From JAXDJH01 sp034663635 (lineage in GTDB: Bacteria > Actinomycetota > CADDZG01 > WHSQ01): a stretch of DNA of 64,000 nucleotides. Where the stretch lies: the NCBI GenBank assembly GCA_034663635.1, contig JAXDJH010000023.1, forward strand, positions 1-64,000, in the 5' to 3' direction. The first letter of the stretch is position 1; the number at the start of each line of letters is the position of its first letter. The notes beneath the pieces are model-generated. The model was not told the origin of the DNA and did not search any database. It worked only from the letters and a program-made list of their open reading frames with translations. A program made the position numbers and the translations under genes. Shown here in pieces: positions 16,164 to 25,098 of the stretch.

Positions 16164-17158
16164 TGGATCGCGGCCTGATCGTCGACCTTGCGGTCGTCGG
16201 CATCATCGTGTTCGCGATCGTGCGCGGCTATCTGCACGGCTCGGCGCGCGAGGCGTTCGGGTTGGCGGGGATCCTTATCGGGTTGTTCGTGGCGCCGTTT
16301 CTCGCCGGACCGCTCGGGAGCGCAGTGCACGGCGTGTCGGGACTGGGGATCAACTTCGCCCGGCTGATCGCGCTGATAGTTCTGATCGCGGCTATCGAGG
16401 TCGCGTTCGCCATCTGGGGCATCAGGACGACGAAGGGGATCCAGATATCGGGGCCGCGCGCTCTGGATCGGGCGGGAGGGATCGTCCTCGCGGTCTTCCG
16501 CGCTATCACCGTGTCGGCCCTGTTCCTCTACGCGGTGCTGGCGATCTCGGCCTCCTATCCCGACTCGCCCGGCTACGCGCAGGGGGTTCAGGAATCCACT
16601 ATCGGCACCGTTCTCGCCGATCCGGACTCGCCGTTCACGTCGTTCTACGACTCCGCGATCAACCGGACCAACGCGATGCGTGCGCTCACGCTGTGGGTGC
16701 GCCAGCAGACGGAACTGCGCGTGCGGGTTCCGTCCGACAGGGTCGAGTTCAGCGGAACCGAGGACATCAAAGTGTTGCCCGATGGGGGCCGCACGCTAAT
16801 GGGGTTGATCAACAAGGAGAGGGCCGCACACGATCTTCCTCCGCTCGAGTGGTGCGAGAGCTGCGCGGAGGTCGCGCTCGCGCAATCGAAGGACATGTAC
16901 GTCAATGGCTACTTCAGTCACGTCGACGGCGACGATCACGATCCGTTCGAGCGCATGCGTGCTGCCGACATCGCGTATGAAGCGGCGGGGGAGAACCTCG
17001 CGATCGCTCAGAGCTTGGCCGACGCGCACGAGGGCCTGATGGCCTCGCCCGATCACCGCGCGAACATCCTGAGGCCGGCCTTCGACGAGGTCGGGATCGG
17101 CGTGTTCGAAGGCCCTTACGGCGTCATGGTCACGCAGGTTTTCCGGAAGGCTCCCTAG
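16163..17158 (+). CDS. CvpA-domain membrane protein fused to a CAP/SCP domain
   Basis: A 331-residue fusion. The first 135 residues form a CvpA-like membrane unit with four hydrophobic helices (VDLAVVGIIVFAIVRGYLHG opens it). A linker of about 70 residues leads to a CAP domain from about 210 (LINKERAAHDLPPLEW, FSHVDGDD, GENLAIA, SPDHRANIL). CAP domains act outside the cell, so the CvpA part anchors it. MarP of mycobacteria has the same CvpA anchor joined to a serine protease, which makes this a parallel architecture. The GTG start overlaps the larE stop by one base. Confidence 0.87.
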   Translation: MDRGLIVDLAVVGIIVFAIVRGYLHGSAREAFGLAGILIGLFVAPFLAGPLGSAVHGVSGLGINFARLIALIVLIAAIEVAFAIWGIRTTKGIQISGPRALDRAGGIVLAVFRAITVSALFLYAVLAISASYPDSPGYAQGVQESTIGTVLADPDSPFTSFYDSAINRTNAMRALTLWVRQQTELRVRVPSDRVEFSGTEDIKVLPDGGRTLMGLINKERAAHDLPPLEWCESCAEVALAQSKDMYVNGYFSHVDGDDHDPFERMRAADIAYEAAGENLAIAQSLADAHEGLMASPDHRANILRPAFDEVGIGVFEGPYGVMVTQVFRKAP

Positions 17159-17159
17159 G

Positions 17160-17876
17160 TCAGCGGTGTTCGGGGTTGTCGTTCTCCCACCGGCATCCCG
17201 CATCCCATTCGGATCGCTGGTTGCCGTGGGCCGGGAATCCGCCGCGGTCTTTCAGCATGCGCGCCATGTGCAACAGGTTGAAGGTCATGAACGTCGTGTT
17301 GCGATTCGTGAAGTCGTTGTCGAGCCCGATGCCCTCGTCACCGTAAGACGGGCCGGGACCCGCCTCGCCGATCCAACCCGCGTCGGCTTGCGGAGGGATC
17401 GAGTAGCCGAGGTGTTGCAGCGCGTAGAGGATGCTCATCGAGCAGTGCTTGATGCCGTCTTCGTTGCCCGTGATGATGCTGCCGCCGGTGCGGCCGTAGT
17501 AGGCGTACTGGCCTTTGTCGTTGAGAAGACTCGAGTTCCCGTAGAGCCGCTCGATCAGATGCGTGCACACCGACGACTTCTCGCCGAGCCAGATCGGCGA
17601 GCCGATCACCAAGATGTCGGCTGCGAGGACCTTGGCGAAGACAGACGGCCACTCGTCGGTGTTCCATCCGTGTTCGGTCATGTCGGGCCACACGCCGATC
17701 GCGAGATCGAGATCGATGGCGCGCAGGTTCTCGACGCTCACGCCCTGGTCTTTCATGATGTCGATCGACTTGTCCATCAACAGCTGGGTGTGTGACGGCT
17801 CGGGCGATCTCTTCAGAGTGCAGTTGATGTAGAGCGCGCTCAGGTCGCTGAAGTCGAAGGTCTCTTCCTCGGTCAT
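17160..17876 (-). CDS. Flavodoxin-like NAD(P)H-dependent FMN reductase
   Basis: A 238-residue protein of the NADPH-dependent FMN reductase/flavodoxin fold family. The FMN phosphate loop is recognisable after a beta strand (ALYINCTLKRSPEPSHTQ). ILVIGSPIWLGEKSS contributes the isoalloxazine-facing loop, and GRTGGSIITGNEDG a third contact. The ATG at 17876 is preceded by GGAAAGGCAGTC; a 30-residue longer frame is not supported. It lies 11 bases after the GH9 gene, which is upstream on the same strand. Physiological electron acceptor is unknown. Confidence 0.83.
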   Translation of the reverse strand: MTEEETFDFSDLSALYINCTLKRSPEPSHTQLLMDKSIDIMKDQGVSVENLRAIDLDLAIGVWPDMTEHGWNTDEWPSVFAKVLAADILVIGSPIWLGEKSSVCTHLIERLYGNSSLLNDKGQYAYYGRTGGSIITGNEDGIKHCSMSILYALQHLGYSIPPQADAGWIGEAGPGPSYGDEGIGLDNDFTNRNTTFMTFNLLHMARMLKDRGGFPAHGNQRSEWDAGCRWENDNPEHR

Positions 17877-17887
17877 GACTGCCTTTC

Positions 17888-19768
17888 CTAAGAGTCGTTC
17901 GCCAGCATGTCGAGCACGAGCGTGGTGGTGATCGTGTAGTCGATCGCAGGCTCCACCGTCGGCCACGATTTCACGTTGTCCAAGTAACGGATGCCACGTC
18001 CGGAGAACTGCTTGAACTCATCGCCTCCGCCGACCGGGCAGCGCCGCATCTCCTCCGACGTGCCGAGGCCTTTGAACTGCGACGTGAGGTTGGGGCCCGG
18101 GGCCGTCGCTCCCCGCAGGAGCGGCCCGGAGCCATCGAGCGCACCGTTCAGGTTCGCTATCTGATGATGGATGCAGTGGGGGAACGTCGTGCCGGCCCCC
18201 ACGACGAAGCTCGTCCCCCAGGGGTTGGCTCCGAGCGCCCAGTCGATCTGATCCCAGGCGAGCTCCTCGAACCTCGTCGTTCCGGTAACCGAGTCGTAGA
18301 GCATCGCCTCGACCGCGACGCCCAACGCTCGGGGCACCTGGTCGTAGCCGAAGTAATAGGTGCCGAGCGCGAACGGATCCTTAGCGGCCCGTTTCTCGGA
18401 AGCCTCGAGTTTCCCAACCAGCTCGTTCAGGAAGGGCTCCGCCGCGCTGGCAGGGCGGCCGAACGTAGTGAGGGCCGCGACGAGCTCCGGATGGGCCACG
18501 CCTCCGACGTCGTAGACGTTGAGGCTGTCGCCGCTCTCTTTGTCGAGGTACGCGTGGCCCCACTTCAGTGCCTTGTCGAGATAGCCCTCGGCCGAGGGCT
18601 GGCCCTCCATCGCTAGTGCGATCTCGGTCGCGGCGAACTCGAGGTCGTCGCGCCATTCGGTCTCGGGGTAGCCGCTGTAAGGAGCGATCGTGATCAGCTT
18701 CCCGACGTTGCGCGTCTTTGCGCGTGCGAAGAGCGTTTGGGCATCCTCCAAACACTCGCCTGCCATGGCCGGATCGGAAGTCCGGTAGACCTGGGCGCAG
18801 AGAGCGAACACCGCGGCCATGCGACCCGCGAGGTTCGGGCTGATCTTCGAGCCCGGCGCGTTCGCACGGAACACGGGCCGGTACTTCACGAAGTAGGCGG
18901 CGTCGCCCGGGCCCACGTTGAGATCGTCGTCGTCTTCGGGGAGCCGCCAGAAGTCGTGATCCCCGCGGATCTTGTCGTTTCCTTCGGCGAGACCCACCTG
19001 GTAGTAGAGGACCTCGTCGTCGTGCGACCACATCTTCTCGAGCCACTCGAGGCCGAAGCGCGCTTCCGCATCGAGGTCTGATTGCGCGGCCCCCGCTCCG
19101 TCGCGCAGCGCGATGAGGAGCAGGGCCTGGACGTAGCTCGTCGTCATCACGAACTTCCCGTAGTCGCCCGCGTCGGCCCAGCCTCCGGATGCGTCGATGG
19201 GACCGCCGATCTTCTTCAAGCCTCCCTGCAGCACACCGCCGCTGTAGATCGGTGACTTGTACACGGACGCGCTCGCGTCGTCGAGGTGAGAGGGCTTGCG
19301 ATCGAGTAACGACTCGTCGACATCGGGTCCGTCTCTCTGGGCGCGATAGAACGCGATCGAGTCGGTCAGCAGAGGGGCGAAGAGTTCCGCCCCGCCGATC
19401 TTGAACGCCGACGACGTCGTGTCGCCAACCGCGACGCGATAAGTCCCGGGGACCTGAAGCGATGCGAAGTCAAGCTCGTAGACGTAGGAGTAGGCAGCGC
19501 TCCACTCGGGCTGCGGCGCATCCAGCGGACCGGTGAAAGCCGTAACACCTGCATCGGTGACGACCTGGAACGTCGTCGCGACGGGCGCCTCGGAACTCAT
19601 CAACATCGCGGTCTTAGGACCGTCGAAGAGATAACCGACCTGATTGACCCGGACGTAGCTTTCACCGGCCGCGAGGGTGGCCGGCGCCGTCAATAGGGGT
19701 GCGAGCAGAGCGATAGACGCGAACGCAACGAGGGCCTTGCTGCTAAAGCGCACGTCTGACCGTCGCAT
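17888..19768 (-). CDS. Secreted glycoside hydrolase family 9 (cellulase-like)
   Basis: A 626-residue exported enzyme. A signal peptide (cleavage near residue 33) precedes the CelD_N immunoglobulin-like domain (YVRVNQVGYL, about 38-125). The GH9 alpha6/alpha6 barrel has DASGGWADAGDYGKF near 197-205, containing the catalytic base and nucleophile-water aspartates. NPWGTSFVVGAG and the proton-donor glutamate (VEPAIDY, about 606) are also visible. It would hydrolyse beta-1,4-glucan or a related glucoside. No carbohydrate-binding module is present. The presence of cellulase and amino-acid uptake suggests a heterotroph using plant or exopolymer carbon. Confidence 0.93.
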   Translation of the reverse strand: MRRSDVRFSSKALVAFASIALLAPLLTAPATLAAGESYVRVNQVGYLFDGPKTAMLMSSEAPVATTFQVVTDAGVTAFTGPLDAPQPEWSAAYSYVYELDFASLQVPGTYRVAVGDTTSSAFKIGGAELFAPLLTDSIAFYRAQRDGPDVDESLLDRKPSHLDDASASVYKSPIYSGGVLQGGLKKIGGPIDASGGWADAGDYGKFVMTTSYVQALLLIALRDGAGAAQSDLDAEARFGLEWLEKMWSHDDEVLYYQVGLAEGNDKIRGDHDFWRLPEDDDDLNVGPGDAAYFVKYRPVFRANAPGSKISPNLAGRMAAVFALCAQVYRTSDPAMAGECLEDAQTLFARAKTRNVGKLITIAPYSGYPETEWRDDLEFAATEIALAMEGQPSAEGYLDKALKWGHAYLDKESGDSLNVYDVGGVAHPELVAALTTFGRPASAAEPFLNELVGKLEASEKRAAKDPFALGTYYFGYDQVPRALGVAVEAMLYDSVTGTTRFEELAWDQIDWALGANPWGTSFVVGAGTTFPHCIHHQIANLNGALDGSGPLLRGATAPGPNLTSQFKGLGTSEEMRRCPVGGGDEFKQFSGRGIRYLDNVKSWPTVEPAIDYTITTTLVLDMLANDS

Positions 19769-19797
19769 CTGCGCTTCAGCGGCGCAAGGGGTATGGG

Positions 19798-21048
19798 TTA
19801 GTCCTTGTAGGGGTCGAACACGTCGGCCCCCGCCATCGCCACGCCCATCGGACGGAGGCGGTGCAGCACCTTGATCGTGTCACCGTGCTCGCGCAGGACA
19901 TCGTCCAGACGGCGGTAGGCCTGGGGAGCTTCGTCGGTGCCGGCGCCGCGTAGCTCGACGCCCTTGCGGTCGACCCAGGCCCGCATGTCCGCTTGAGAGA
20001 TCCGGCCCTCTTGGACGCGTTCGGGCCGTTTCTTCCCATCGGGGCCGCGCCGCCACTTAACCTTGCCGGCGGCCTGGGTGCGGCTCATCACTCGCCCCGC
20101 GCCGTGAACGGTCGAGAAGAGCGACGCTGCTTGTTCGGACGCTCCCTCGGCCCCCTCGACGATCACCGCGTCGTCGCCCATGCTCCCGCCGACGAATCCC
20201 CTCTGGCCGGGGAAGGCGGGCGTCGCACCTTTCCTCACGACTACGACGTCTTGGCCGTTGTGAGTCTCTTTCCACGCGTAGTTGTGATGGTTGTGGATCT
20301 CGTCGGTGATGTTTCCGCCGAGGATCCCGGTCGCAACTTGTTCGCACACGAAGTCCCGCCCGGCATATGCAAACTCGCCGGCCAACTCCATGGAGGCCCA
20401 GTAGTCATCGCCCAGAGCGGTGTTCAGTTGGATGACGGTCGGCGCCTCTTCCATCGACTCGCCGCGCGGACGGTCGTCCCACTTCATCCCCTTCGCGAGA
20501 TTCATGAACGAGGTGCAGATCGTGTGGCCGAGGCCGCGGCTGCCGAAATGAACGCCGACCCACACGCGGCCCTGTTCGTCTTCGAAGATGTCGACGTAGT
20601 GATTGCCCGATCCGACGGAGCCGAGTTGCGACCGGAACTTGTCCCGCAGCACCGCCGCTTTCTTACCTGTGTCGGCCCACGGCAGGGCGTCCCAGCGCGG
20701 GTCATCGAACAGTGCGTGGTCGCGTGCGCCCTCGCTCTTGGATCCGATGCCGAACGAGACCTCGGAGAAGACGCGATCCATGATCCGGGGGATGTCGGAC
20801 CGGACCTGATCCGCGGTCAGGTCGGTCAGGACCGCCTTGTTCCCGCACGAGATATCGAAGCCGACCCCATTCGGGGAGACCGCACCGTCGTAGGCGACGA
20901 CCCCACCGATGGGCATGGCGTAGCCGAGGTGCCCGTCGGCCATCAGCGCAGCCCCCACCACCGACGCGTGCTCGGCGGTCCGCCGGATCTGTCCGACCGT
21001 CTTGTCGTCGTGCTCCCCGAAGACCGGGATCCCATCAACCAAATTCAC
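19798..21048 (-). CDS. rtcB: RNA-splicing ligase RtcB
   Basis: Joins RNA 2',3'-cyclic phosphate or 3'-phosphate ends to 5'-hydroxyl using GTP and manganese. The 416-residue form shows MADGHLGYAMPIGGV, the metal Cys (DISCGNKA), GSGNHYVD, HFGSRGLGH, HNHHNYAW and the guanylylated His in HGAGRVMSR. All these metal ligands are present. It sits 11 bases after the FkbM gene on the same strand. No archease or RtcA is seen. Confidence 0.97.
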   Translation of the reverse strand: MNLVDGIPVFGEHDDKTVGQIRRTAEHASVVGAALMADGHLGYAMPIGGVVAYDGAVSPNGVGFDISCGNKAVLTDLTADQVRSDIPRIMDRVFSEVSFGIGSKSEGARDHALFDDPRWDALPWADTGKKAAVLRDKFRSQLGSVGSGNHYVDIFEDEQGRVWVGVHFGSRGLGHTICTSFMNLAKGMKWDDRPRGESMEEAPTVIQLNTALGDDYWASMELAGEFAYAGRDFVCEQVATGILGGNITDEIHNHHNYAWKETHNGQDVVVVRKGATPAFPGQRGFVGGSMGDDAVIVEGAEGASEQAASLFSTVHGAGRVMSRTQAAGKVKWRRGPDGKKRPERVQEGRISQADMRAWVDRKGVELRGAGTDEAPQAYRRLDDVLREHGDTIKVLHRLRPMGVAMAGADVFDPYKD

Positions 21049-21059
21049 GCGCCGTCCTC

Positions 21060-21956
21060 TCAGAGCGTCTGGTTGCGACGGTACTTGAGGGCCGAGAGTC
21101 GCCGGAGTTCGTCCTCGTGTTGCTCCGGATGCGCGAGCAAGACGTTGGTCGTCGGGGTGAGCTCGGTTGTCAGGTTCGTCAGCCCTCGTCGATCGAGATT
21201 GAACACCTCGTATCCGTGCTCGCCAGCGATATCCAGGAGCTCCTTCACCGGGCGCTCGGACGATCCTTCGGTCGGGATCATCTCGCTGATCACCAACGGC
21301 CTGTGCTCCTCGATGGTCGCCTGCATGCCTCGAAGCACCTCGAGCTCGAAACCTTCCACATCGATCTTGACCACGGTGGGCGACGGGTTGTCTCGAATGA
21401 AGTCGTCTATCGATATCGACTCGACTTCGATGTCGGTTGCACCCTCAAGTGGACGTGTGGCGGAACTCAGGCCGGATATCCCGGGGAGGACCTGCAGCCG
21501 GATCTGCCCGGCCGCGGCCCCGACCGCGTTCGGGATCACGACGATGTTGGAGCACCCGTTCTGATCGATGAGTCGTTCGAGCATCGCCCTGGTGTTGGGA
21601 ACCGGCTCGAAGCTGAAGACGCGGCCCCCCTCACCGACGAGCCTCGACCCCCACAGAGAGTAGATGCCGATGTTCGCGCCTATGTCGTACATCCGATCGC
21701 CCGGTCGCAGAGTGGCTTCGAGGATCGGGGCGAGGGACGGCTTCTCGTACTGCAGGAAGAAGAGGTTCGGAAGTTCGGTGTCGGTTGTTAGGTCGAACTC
21801 GTATCGAAGGCCGGGGCCAAACTGGCCTGTGGTCAGTCCGCTGGGCGGAGGGATGTCGCGCGTCAGTAACGAGAGGATGCGGTCCCGCCCACGAACATCG
21901 GGCATGAACCGGCGAACCAAGCCGGCGAGCTTCCAGCGAACGGGTATACGCGCCAT
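21060..21956 (-). CDS. FkbM-family methyltransferase
   Basis: A 298-residue S-adenosylmethionine-dependent O-methyltransferase. The fold begins with MYDIGANIGIYSLWGSRLV (motif I), then FSFEPVPNTRAMLERL (acidic ribose-binding loop) and VVKIDVEGFELEVLRGM, the characteristic FkbM motif. Relatives methylate sugars or natural products. It is not next to polysaccharide genes here and its substrate is unknown. It precedes rtcB on the same strand. Confidence 0.9.
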   Translation of the reverse strand: MARIPVRWKLAGLVRRFMPDVRGRDRILSLLTRDIPPPSGLTTGQFGPGLRYEFDLTTDTELPNLFFLQYEKPSLAPILEATLRPGDRMYDIGANIGIYSLWGSRLVGEGGRVFSFEPVPNTRAMLERLIDQNGCSNIVVIPNAVGAAAGQIRLQVLPGISGLSSATRPLEGATDIEVESISIDDFIRDNPSPTVVKIDVEGFELEVLRGMQATIEEHRPLVISEMIPTEGSSERPVKELLDIAGEHGYEVFNLDRRGLTNLTTELTPTTNVLLAHPEQHEDELRRLSALKYRRNQTL

Positions 21957-21980
21957 GACTGAACCCTTACATGGGGCGCG

Positions 21981-22009
21981 AAAAAGCCCCGGGGATGGGC
22001 CGGGGCTTG
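21981..22009 (-). terminator. Intrinsic terminator of the 21-residue peptide gene
   Basis: On the minus strand AAGCCCCGG, a short loop and CCGGGGCTT are followed by a T run. It sits 22 bases after the stop of the mini gene at 22032-22097 and just before the FkbM start, so the mini gene forms its own short transcript. Confidence 0.85.
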
Positions 22010-22031
22010 ATCGCTGTGTCTGAAGATCGGT

Positions 22032-22097
22032 TTAGAAGATCGCCTGGAGGACGACGATCAGTCCGATGACTGCGAGGACTGTCCAAACAATTCCCAT
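22032..22097 (-). CDS. 21-residue membrane peptide with its own terminator
   Basis: A short frame starting at ATG with GAGGGGG six bases upstream. The product opens MGIVWTV and is one hydrophobic helix ending in QAIF, without charges. A strong intrinsic terminator follows. Ribosome site, complete frame, helix-like composition and terminator together make a real small gene likely. Its transcript diverges from the ABC exporter, so it could be a stress-induced membrane peptide, but there is no direct evidence of role. Confidence 0.6.
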   Translation of the reverse strand: MGIVWTVLAVIGLIVVLQAIF

Positions 22098-22207
22098 CTC
22101 GTGCCCCCTCTCTCGGTGAGCGGCGTAAGTTGTAAGGGATTCATTCCCGGGGTCGGAATGTTCAAACACTTGACGTGGTTCTTTTGTGACGGTGCGTTAG
22201 GAGAACA

Positions 22208-23197
22208 ATGACCGAAAAGGGTGCATATCCAGTTGTCGCGGAGAACCTCCAGCGTCGTTTCAAGGACGTCGAAGCGGTGCGCGGGATCGACCTCCAGATA
22301 AGTCGCGGCGAGATCTTCGGTTTCCTCGGCCCCAACGGCGCGGGCAAGTCCACCACCGTCCGGATGCTCACGACCCTTCTTCTTCCGAGTGGCGGCCGCG
22401 CATCGGTTGCCGGTTACGACGTAGTGAAAGAAGCGGACGCGGTCCGTCGCTCCATCGGGGTCGCGTTGCAAGATGCTGCGATCGATCCGTTGATGACGGG
22501 CCGCGAGTTGATCCGACTCCAAGCAGTGCTCCACGGCATCCCGCGTTCTCAGGCCGACGGTAAAGGGGTCGAGCTCCTCGATCGCGTCGGACTGACGGCG
22601 GCGGGCGATCGCCGGGTCGGCACCTACTCCGGGGGGATGCGCCGGCGCCTCGACCTTGCGCTCGCGTTGATCCACACGCCCGAGGTCCTGTTCCTCGACG
22701 AGCCCACCACCGGGCTCGACCCGAACAGTCGCCAGGCGATCTGGGAGGAGGTTCGCAACCTCAACAGCGAGGGGACCACCGTTTTCTTGACCACTCAATA
22801 CATGGAGGAGGCCGATCGCCTCGCGGGGCGGATCGCGATCATCGACAACGGATCGATAGTCGCCGAAGGCACGCCCGCGCAATTGAAGGCCGCGATCGGC
22901 GAGCCGACGCTTCAGATCTCGCTTCCCGAAGGCACCGACGAAGTAGCGGCCGAGGCTCTGCTGATGAAATACGGCGATCCCGTCGATACGCCTCCCGGCT
23001 CGGTCGCGGTCCGACTCAAGGGTGGGGCCTCGCAGGTGGCGACCGTTATCCGCGGGCTGGACGAGGCGAACATCCAGGTTGAATCTCTCGAGCTCCACAA
23101 CCCGACCCTCGACGACGTCTTCCATAAGGCGACGGGACGGCGGCTCGAGGGGGCCGAGGACGCGACGGACGCCGGCCCGAGCATCCAGGTTTCATGA
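22208..23197 (+). CDS. DrrA-type ABC exporter ATP-binding protein
   Basis: A 329-residue ATPase of the daunorubicin-resistance type. The Walker A motif is GPNGAGKS, the signature is YSGGMRRRLDLA, and Walker B is VLFLDEPTTGLDP. TTQYMEEADRL follows, with the C-terminal extension typical of DrrA. It energises the two permeases that follow at once. AGGAGAAC precedes the ATG. Likely exports a drug or lipid; the substrate cannot be read from the sequence. Confidence 0.95.
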   Translation: MTEKGAYPVVAENLQRRFKDVEAVRGIDLQISRGEIFGFLGPNGAGKSTTVRMLTTLLLPSGGRASVAGYDVVKEADAVRRSIGVALQDAAIDPLMTGRELIRLQAVLHGIPRSQADGKGVELLDRVGLTAAGDRRVGTYSGGMRRRLDLALALIHTPEVLFLDEPTTGLDPNSRQAIWEEVRNLNSEGTTVFLTTQYMEEADRLAGRIAIIDNGSIVAEGTPAQLKAAIGEPTLQISLPEGTDEVAAEALLMKYGDPVDTPPGSVAVRLKGGASQVATVIRGLDEANIQVESLELHNPTLDDVFHKATGRRLEGAEDATDAGPSIQVS

Positions 23198-23207
23198 GCA
23201 CGATCTC

Positions 23208-23990
23208 ATGACGGCCATCGTGCTCGAGCACTACGCGGCCCTCAGCCGCCGCTCGATCATGAACATCGTCCGGCAGCCGATCGCGATCATCCCGTCGCTC
23301 ACGTTCCCGCTGTTGTTCCTCGCACTCAACTCGTCCGCGCTCGCCCGAGCCATCGAGCTACCGGGGTTCCCTCCCGTCGACTCGTTCCTGCAGTTCATGA
23401 TCAGCTCGACGATCATCCAGGGGGCATTGTTCGGCTCGATCGCCGCCGGGTCCGACATGGCCAAGGACATCGAGGGTGGGTTCTTCGACCGTTTGATCGC
23501 GACTCCGGTTAGTCGTTCATCGATCCTTGTCGGTCGGCTCGCCGGTTCATTCGTGCTCGGGTTCGTCCAGGCTTTCATCTTCTTTGGAGTCGCATCGTTG
23601 TTCGGACTCAACGTCGCGGGAGGTCTGCTCGGGATGGTCGGTGTCGCACTCATCGGAGCCACGATCGCGGCGGGCGTCGGCGCGATCTCGGTCGCGATCG
23701 CATTGCGGACCGGATCGACCGAGGCCGTGCAAGGAAGCTTCCCCTTGATCTTCGTGTTCCTGTTTCTGTCCAGCGCGTTCTTCCCACGCTCGCTCATGCA
23801 CGGCTGGTTCAAGTCCGTGGCGACCCTCAATCCCCTCTCGCACATGATCGAGGCCGCGAGGCACCAGGTCATCTACGGGTGGGACACGAGTCAGTGGCTC
23901 ACCGGCATCTCGATCGCGGGCGCGATCCTCGTCGGCGGCGTGGTCGCTTCGAGCTTCGCGCTGCGCGCTCGGCTCGCGGAGAAGGTGTAG
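23208..23990 (+). CDS. ABC-2 type permease (first subunit)
   Basis: A 260-residue membrane protein with six predicted helices and the ABC-2 family pattern (GSDMAKDIEGGFFDRLIATPVSR in the cytoplasmic loop). The start is the ATG at 23208, ten bases after the ATPase stop. A longer frame reaching into the ATPase gene is rejected. It forms a heterodimer with the following permease. Confidence 0.92.
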   Translation: MTAIVLEHYAALSRRSIMNIVRQPIAIIPSLTFPLLFLALNSSALARAIELPGFPPVDSFLQFMISSTIIQGALFGSIAAGSDMAKDIEGGFFDRLIATPVSRSSILVGRLAGSFVLGFVQAFIFFGVASLFGLNVAGGLLGMVGVALIGATIAAGVGAISVAIALRTGSTEAVQGSFPLIFVFLFLSSAFFPRSLMHGWFKSVATLNPLSHMIEAARHQVIYGWDTSQWLTGISIAGAILVGGVVASSFALRARLAEKV

Positions 23991-23993
23991 AGA

Positions 23994-24764
23994 ATGTCGG
24001 CGACGCGTGACATCACGATCGGGCTCGCGGAGCGGAGCGTCAAGCTCATCCCTCGCATGCCCTCTACGTTCGTTCCGTCGTTGATCATGCCGATCTTCCT
24101 CGTCGTGTCGTTCTCGGGCGCGTTCGCGGGATTGACTCAGCTGCCTGGGTTCCCTGCCGACAAGATGATCGACTGGGTCTTTCCGATGACGACGCTTCAG
24201 GGTTGCGCGTTCGCGGGCGTGACGACGGCGATGGCGATAGCGCGCGACCTCGACAATGGTTTCTACGATCGTCTTATCGGAAGCCCGGCCCCCAGGATCT
24301 CGTTGATGCTCGGCCCTCTCCTCGCGTCGGTGATCCGCGGGATGATCCCCCTGACGATCCTTCTGATCGTCGCTGTTATCGGCGGAGCTAACTTCAACGG
24401 CGGATTCCCCGGTCTCGGGATGCTTGTGATTTGCGCGATGTCGATCTCGTTCATCGCCGGATGCTGGGGTCTCGGCCTCGCGTTCCGCGCGAAGACTCAG
24501 CAGATCGCGCCGCTCATGCAGATGGGGCTATTCACTGTGTTCTTCTTGTCGACCGCGCAGATGCCGATCCAGCTGCTGACCGGTTGGATCCACCAGGTCG
24601 CACGCTTCAATCCGATAACGAACGTCCTGCAGATGGCGCGACAGGTCTCGCTGCCTGCAGGAGTTACCTGGGCGACGACGTGGCCGGGTTTCGTGTCGCT
24701 GGCGGGGATGGCCGCGGTGCTCGGGCTATTCGCTTATAGGGGACTGCTGAAGATCGTCGACTAG
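23994..24764 (+). CDS. ABC-2 type permease (second subunit)
   Basis: A 256-residue paralogue of the preceding permease with the matching loop (TAMAIARDLDNGFYDRLIGSPAPR) and six membrane helices. It begins three bases after it. The final gene of the exporter operon; its stop overlaps the stop of the convergent Lrp-like gene. Confidence 0.92.
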   Translation: MSATRDITIGLAERSVKLIPRMPSTFVPSLIMPIFLVVSFSGAFAGLTQLPGFPADKMIDWVFPMTTLQGCAFAGVTTAMAIARDLDNGFYDRLIGSPAPRISLMLGPLLASVIRGMIPLTILLIVAVIGGANFNGGFPGLGMLVICAMSISFIAGCWGLGLAFRAKTQQIAPLMQMGLFTVFFLSTAQMPIQLLTGWIHQVARFNPITNVLQMARQVSLPAGVTWATTWPGFVSLAGMAAVLGLFAYRGLLKIVD

Positions 24765-25000
24765 AGCAGGACGATCGGGCAGGTCAACGTGCGGGTGATC
24801 CCCTCGACCGATTGGATCCGGGCGACCACGAGCTTCCCGAGGCTGTCCATGTCGGCCGCCGAAGCCCTGACGATCACGTCGTAGGGGCCGGAGACATCGT
24901 CGGCGGACTCCACGCCCTCGATCTGGCGGATGGCGCCTGCGACCTGCATCGCGTTCACAGCTGTCTGTATCAGGATGTAAGCCCTGACCTCGTCGCCCAA
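24761..25000 (-). CDS. Stand-alone Lrp/AsnC ligand-binding (RAM) domain protein
   Basis: A 79-residue protein that consists only of the Lrp ligand-binding and oligomerisation domain (RAYILIQTA, VESADDVSGPYDVIVRA, ITRTLTCPIVL). There is no helix-turn-helix. I chose the TTG at 25000, seven bases after GGGGGA; the much longer upstream frame has unlike composition and antisenses qcrC. Such small RAM proteins are common beside qcrCAB in Actinomycetota. It probably senses an amino acid, but no target is known. Confidence 0.85.
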   Translation of the reverse strand: MGDEVRAYILIQTAVNAMQVAGAIRQIEGVESADDVSGPYDVIVRASAADMDSLGKLVVARIQSVEGITRTLTCPIVLL

Positions 25001-25098
25001 TCCGTCCCCCTGTTCGTTCGTCCCTGAACAAAATCTGCGCCGGATCGTAACGTACCGGAGTTTTCGGACCCCTGGGAGCGCAGTTAGTCTCGACCGCG

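Noticed and set aside
19993..21564. A 523-codon plus-strand open frame
   Set aside because: It is antisense to rtcB and FkbM, both of which have complete family motifs. Composition is His/Val/Asp-rich as expected for an antisense frame in GC-rich DNA.
22058..23125. A 355-codon minus-strand open frame
   Set aside because: It is antisense to the DrrA-type ATPase, which carries all ABC motifs, and would overlap the 21-residue peptide gene.
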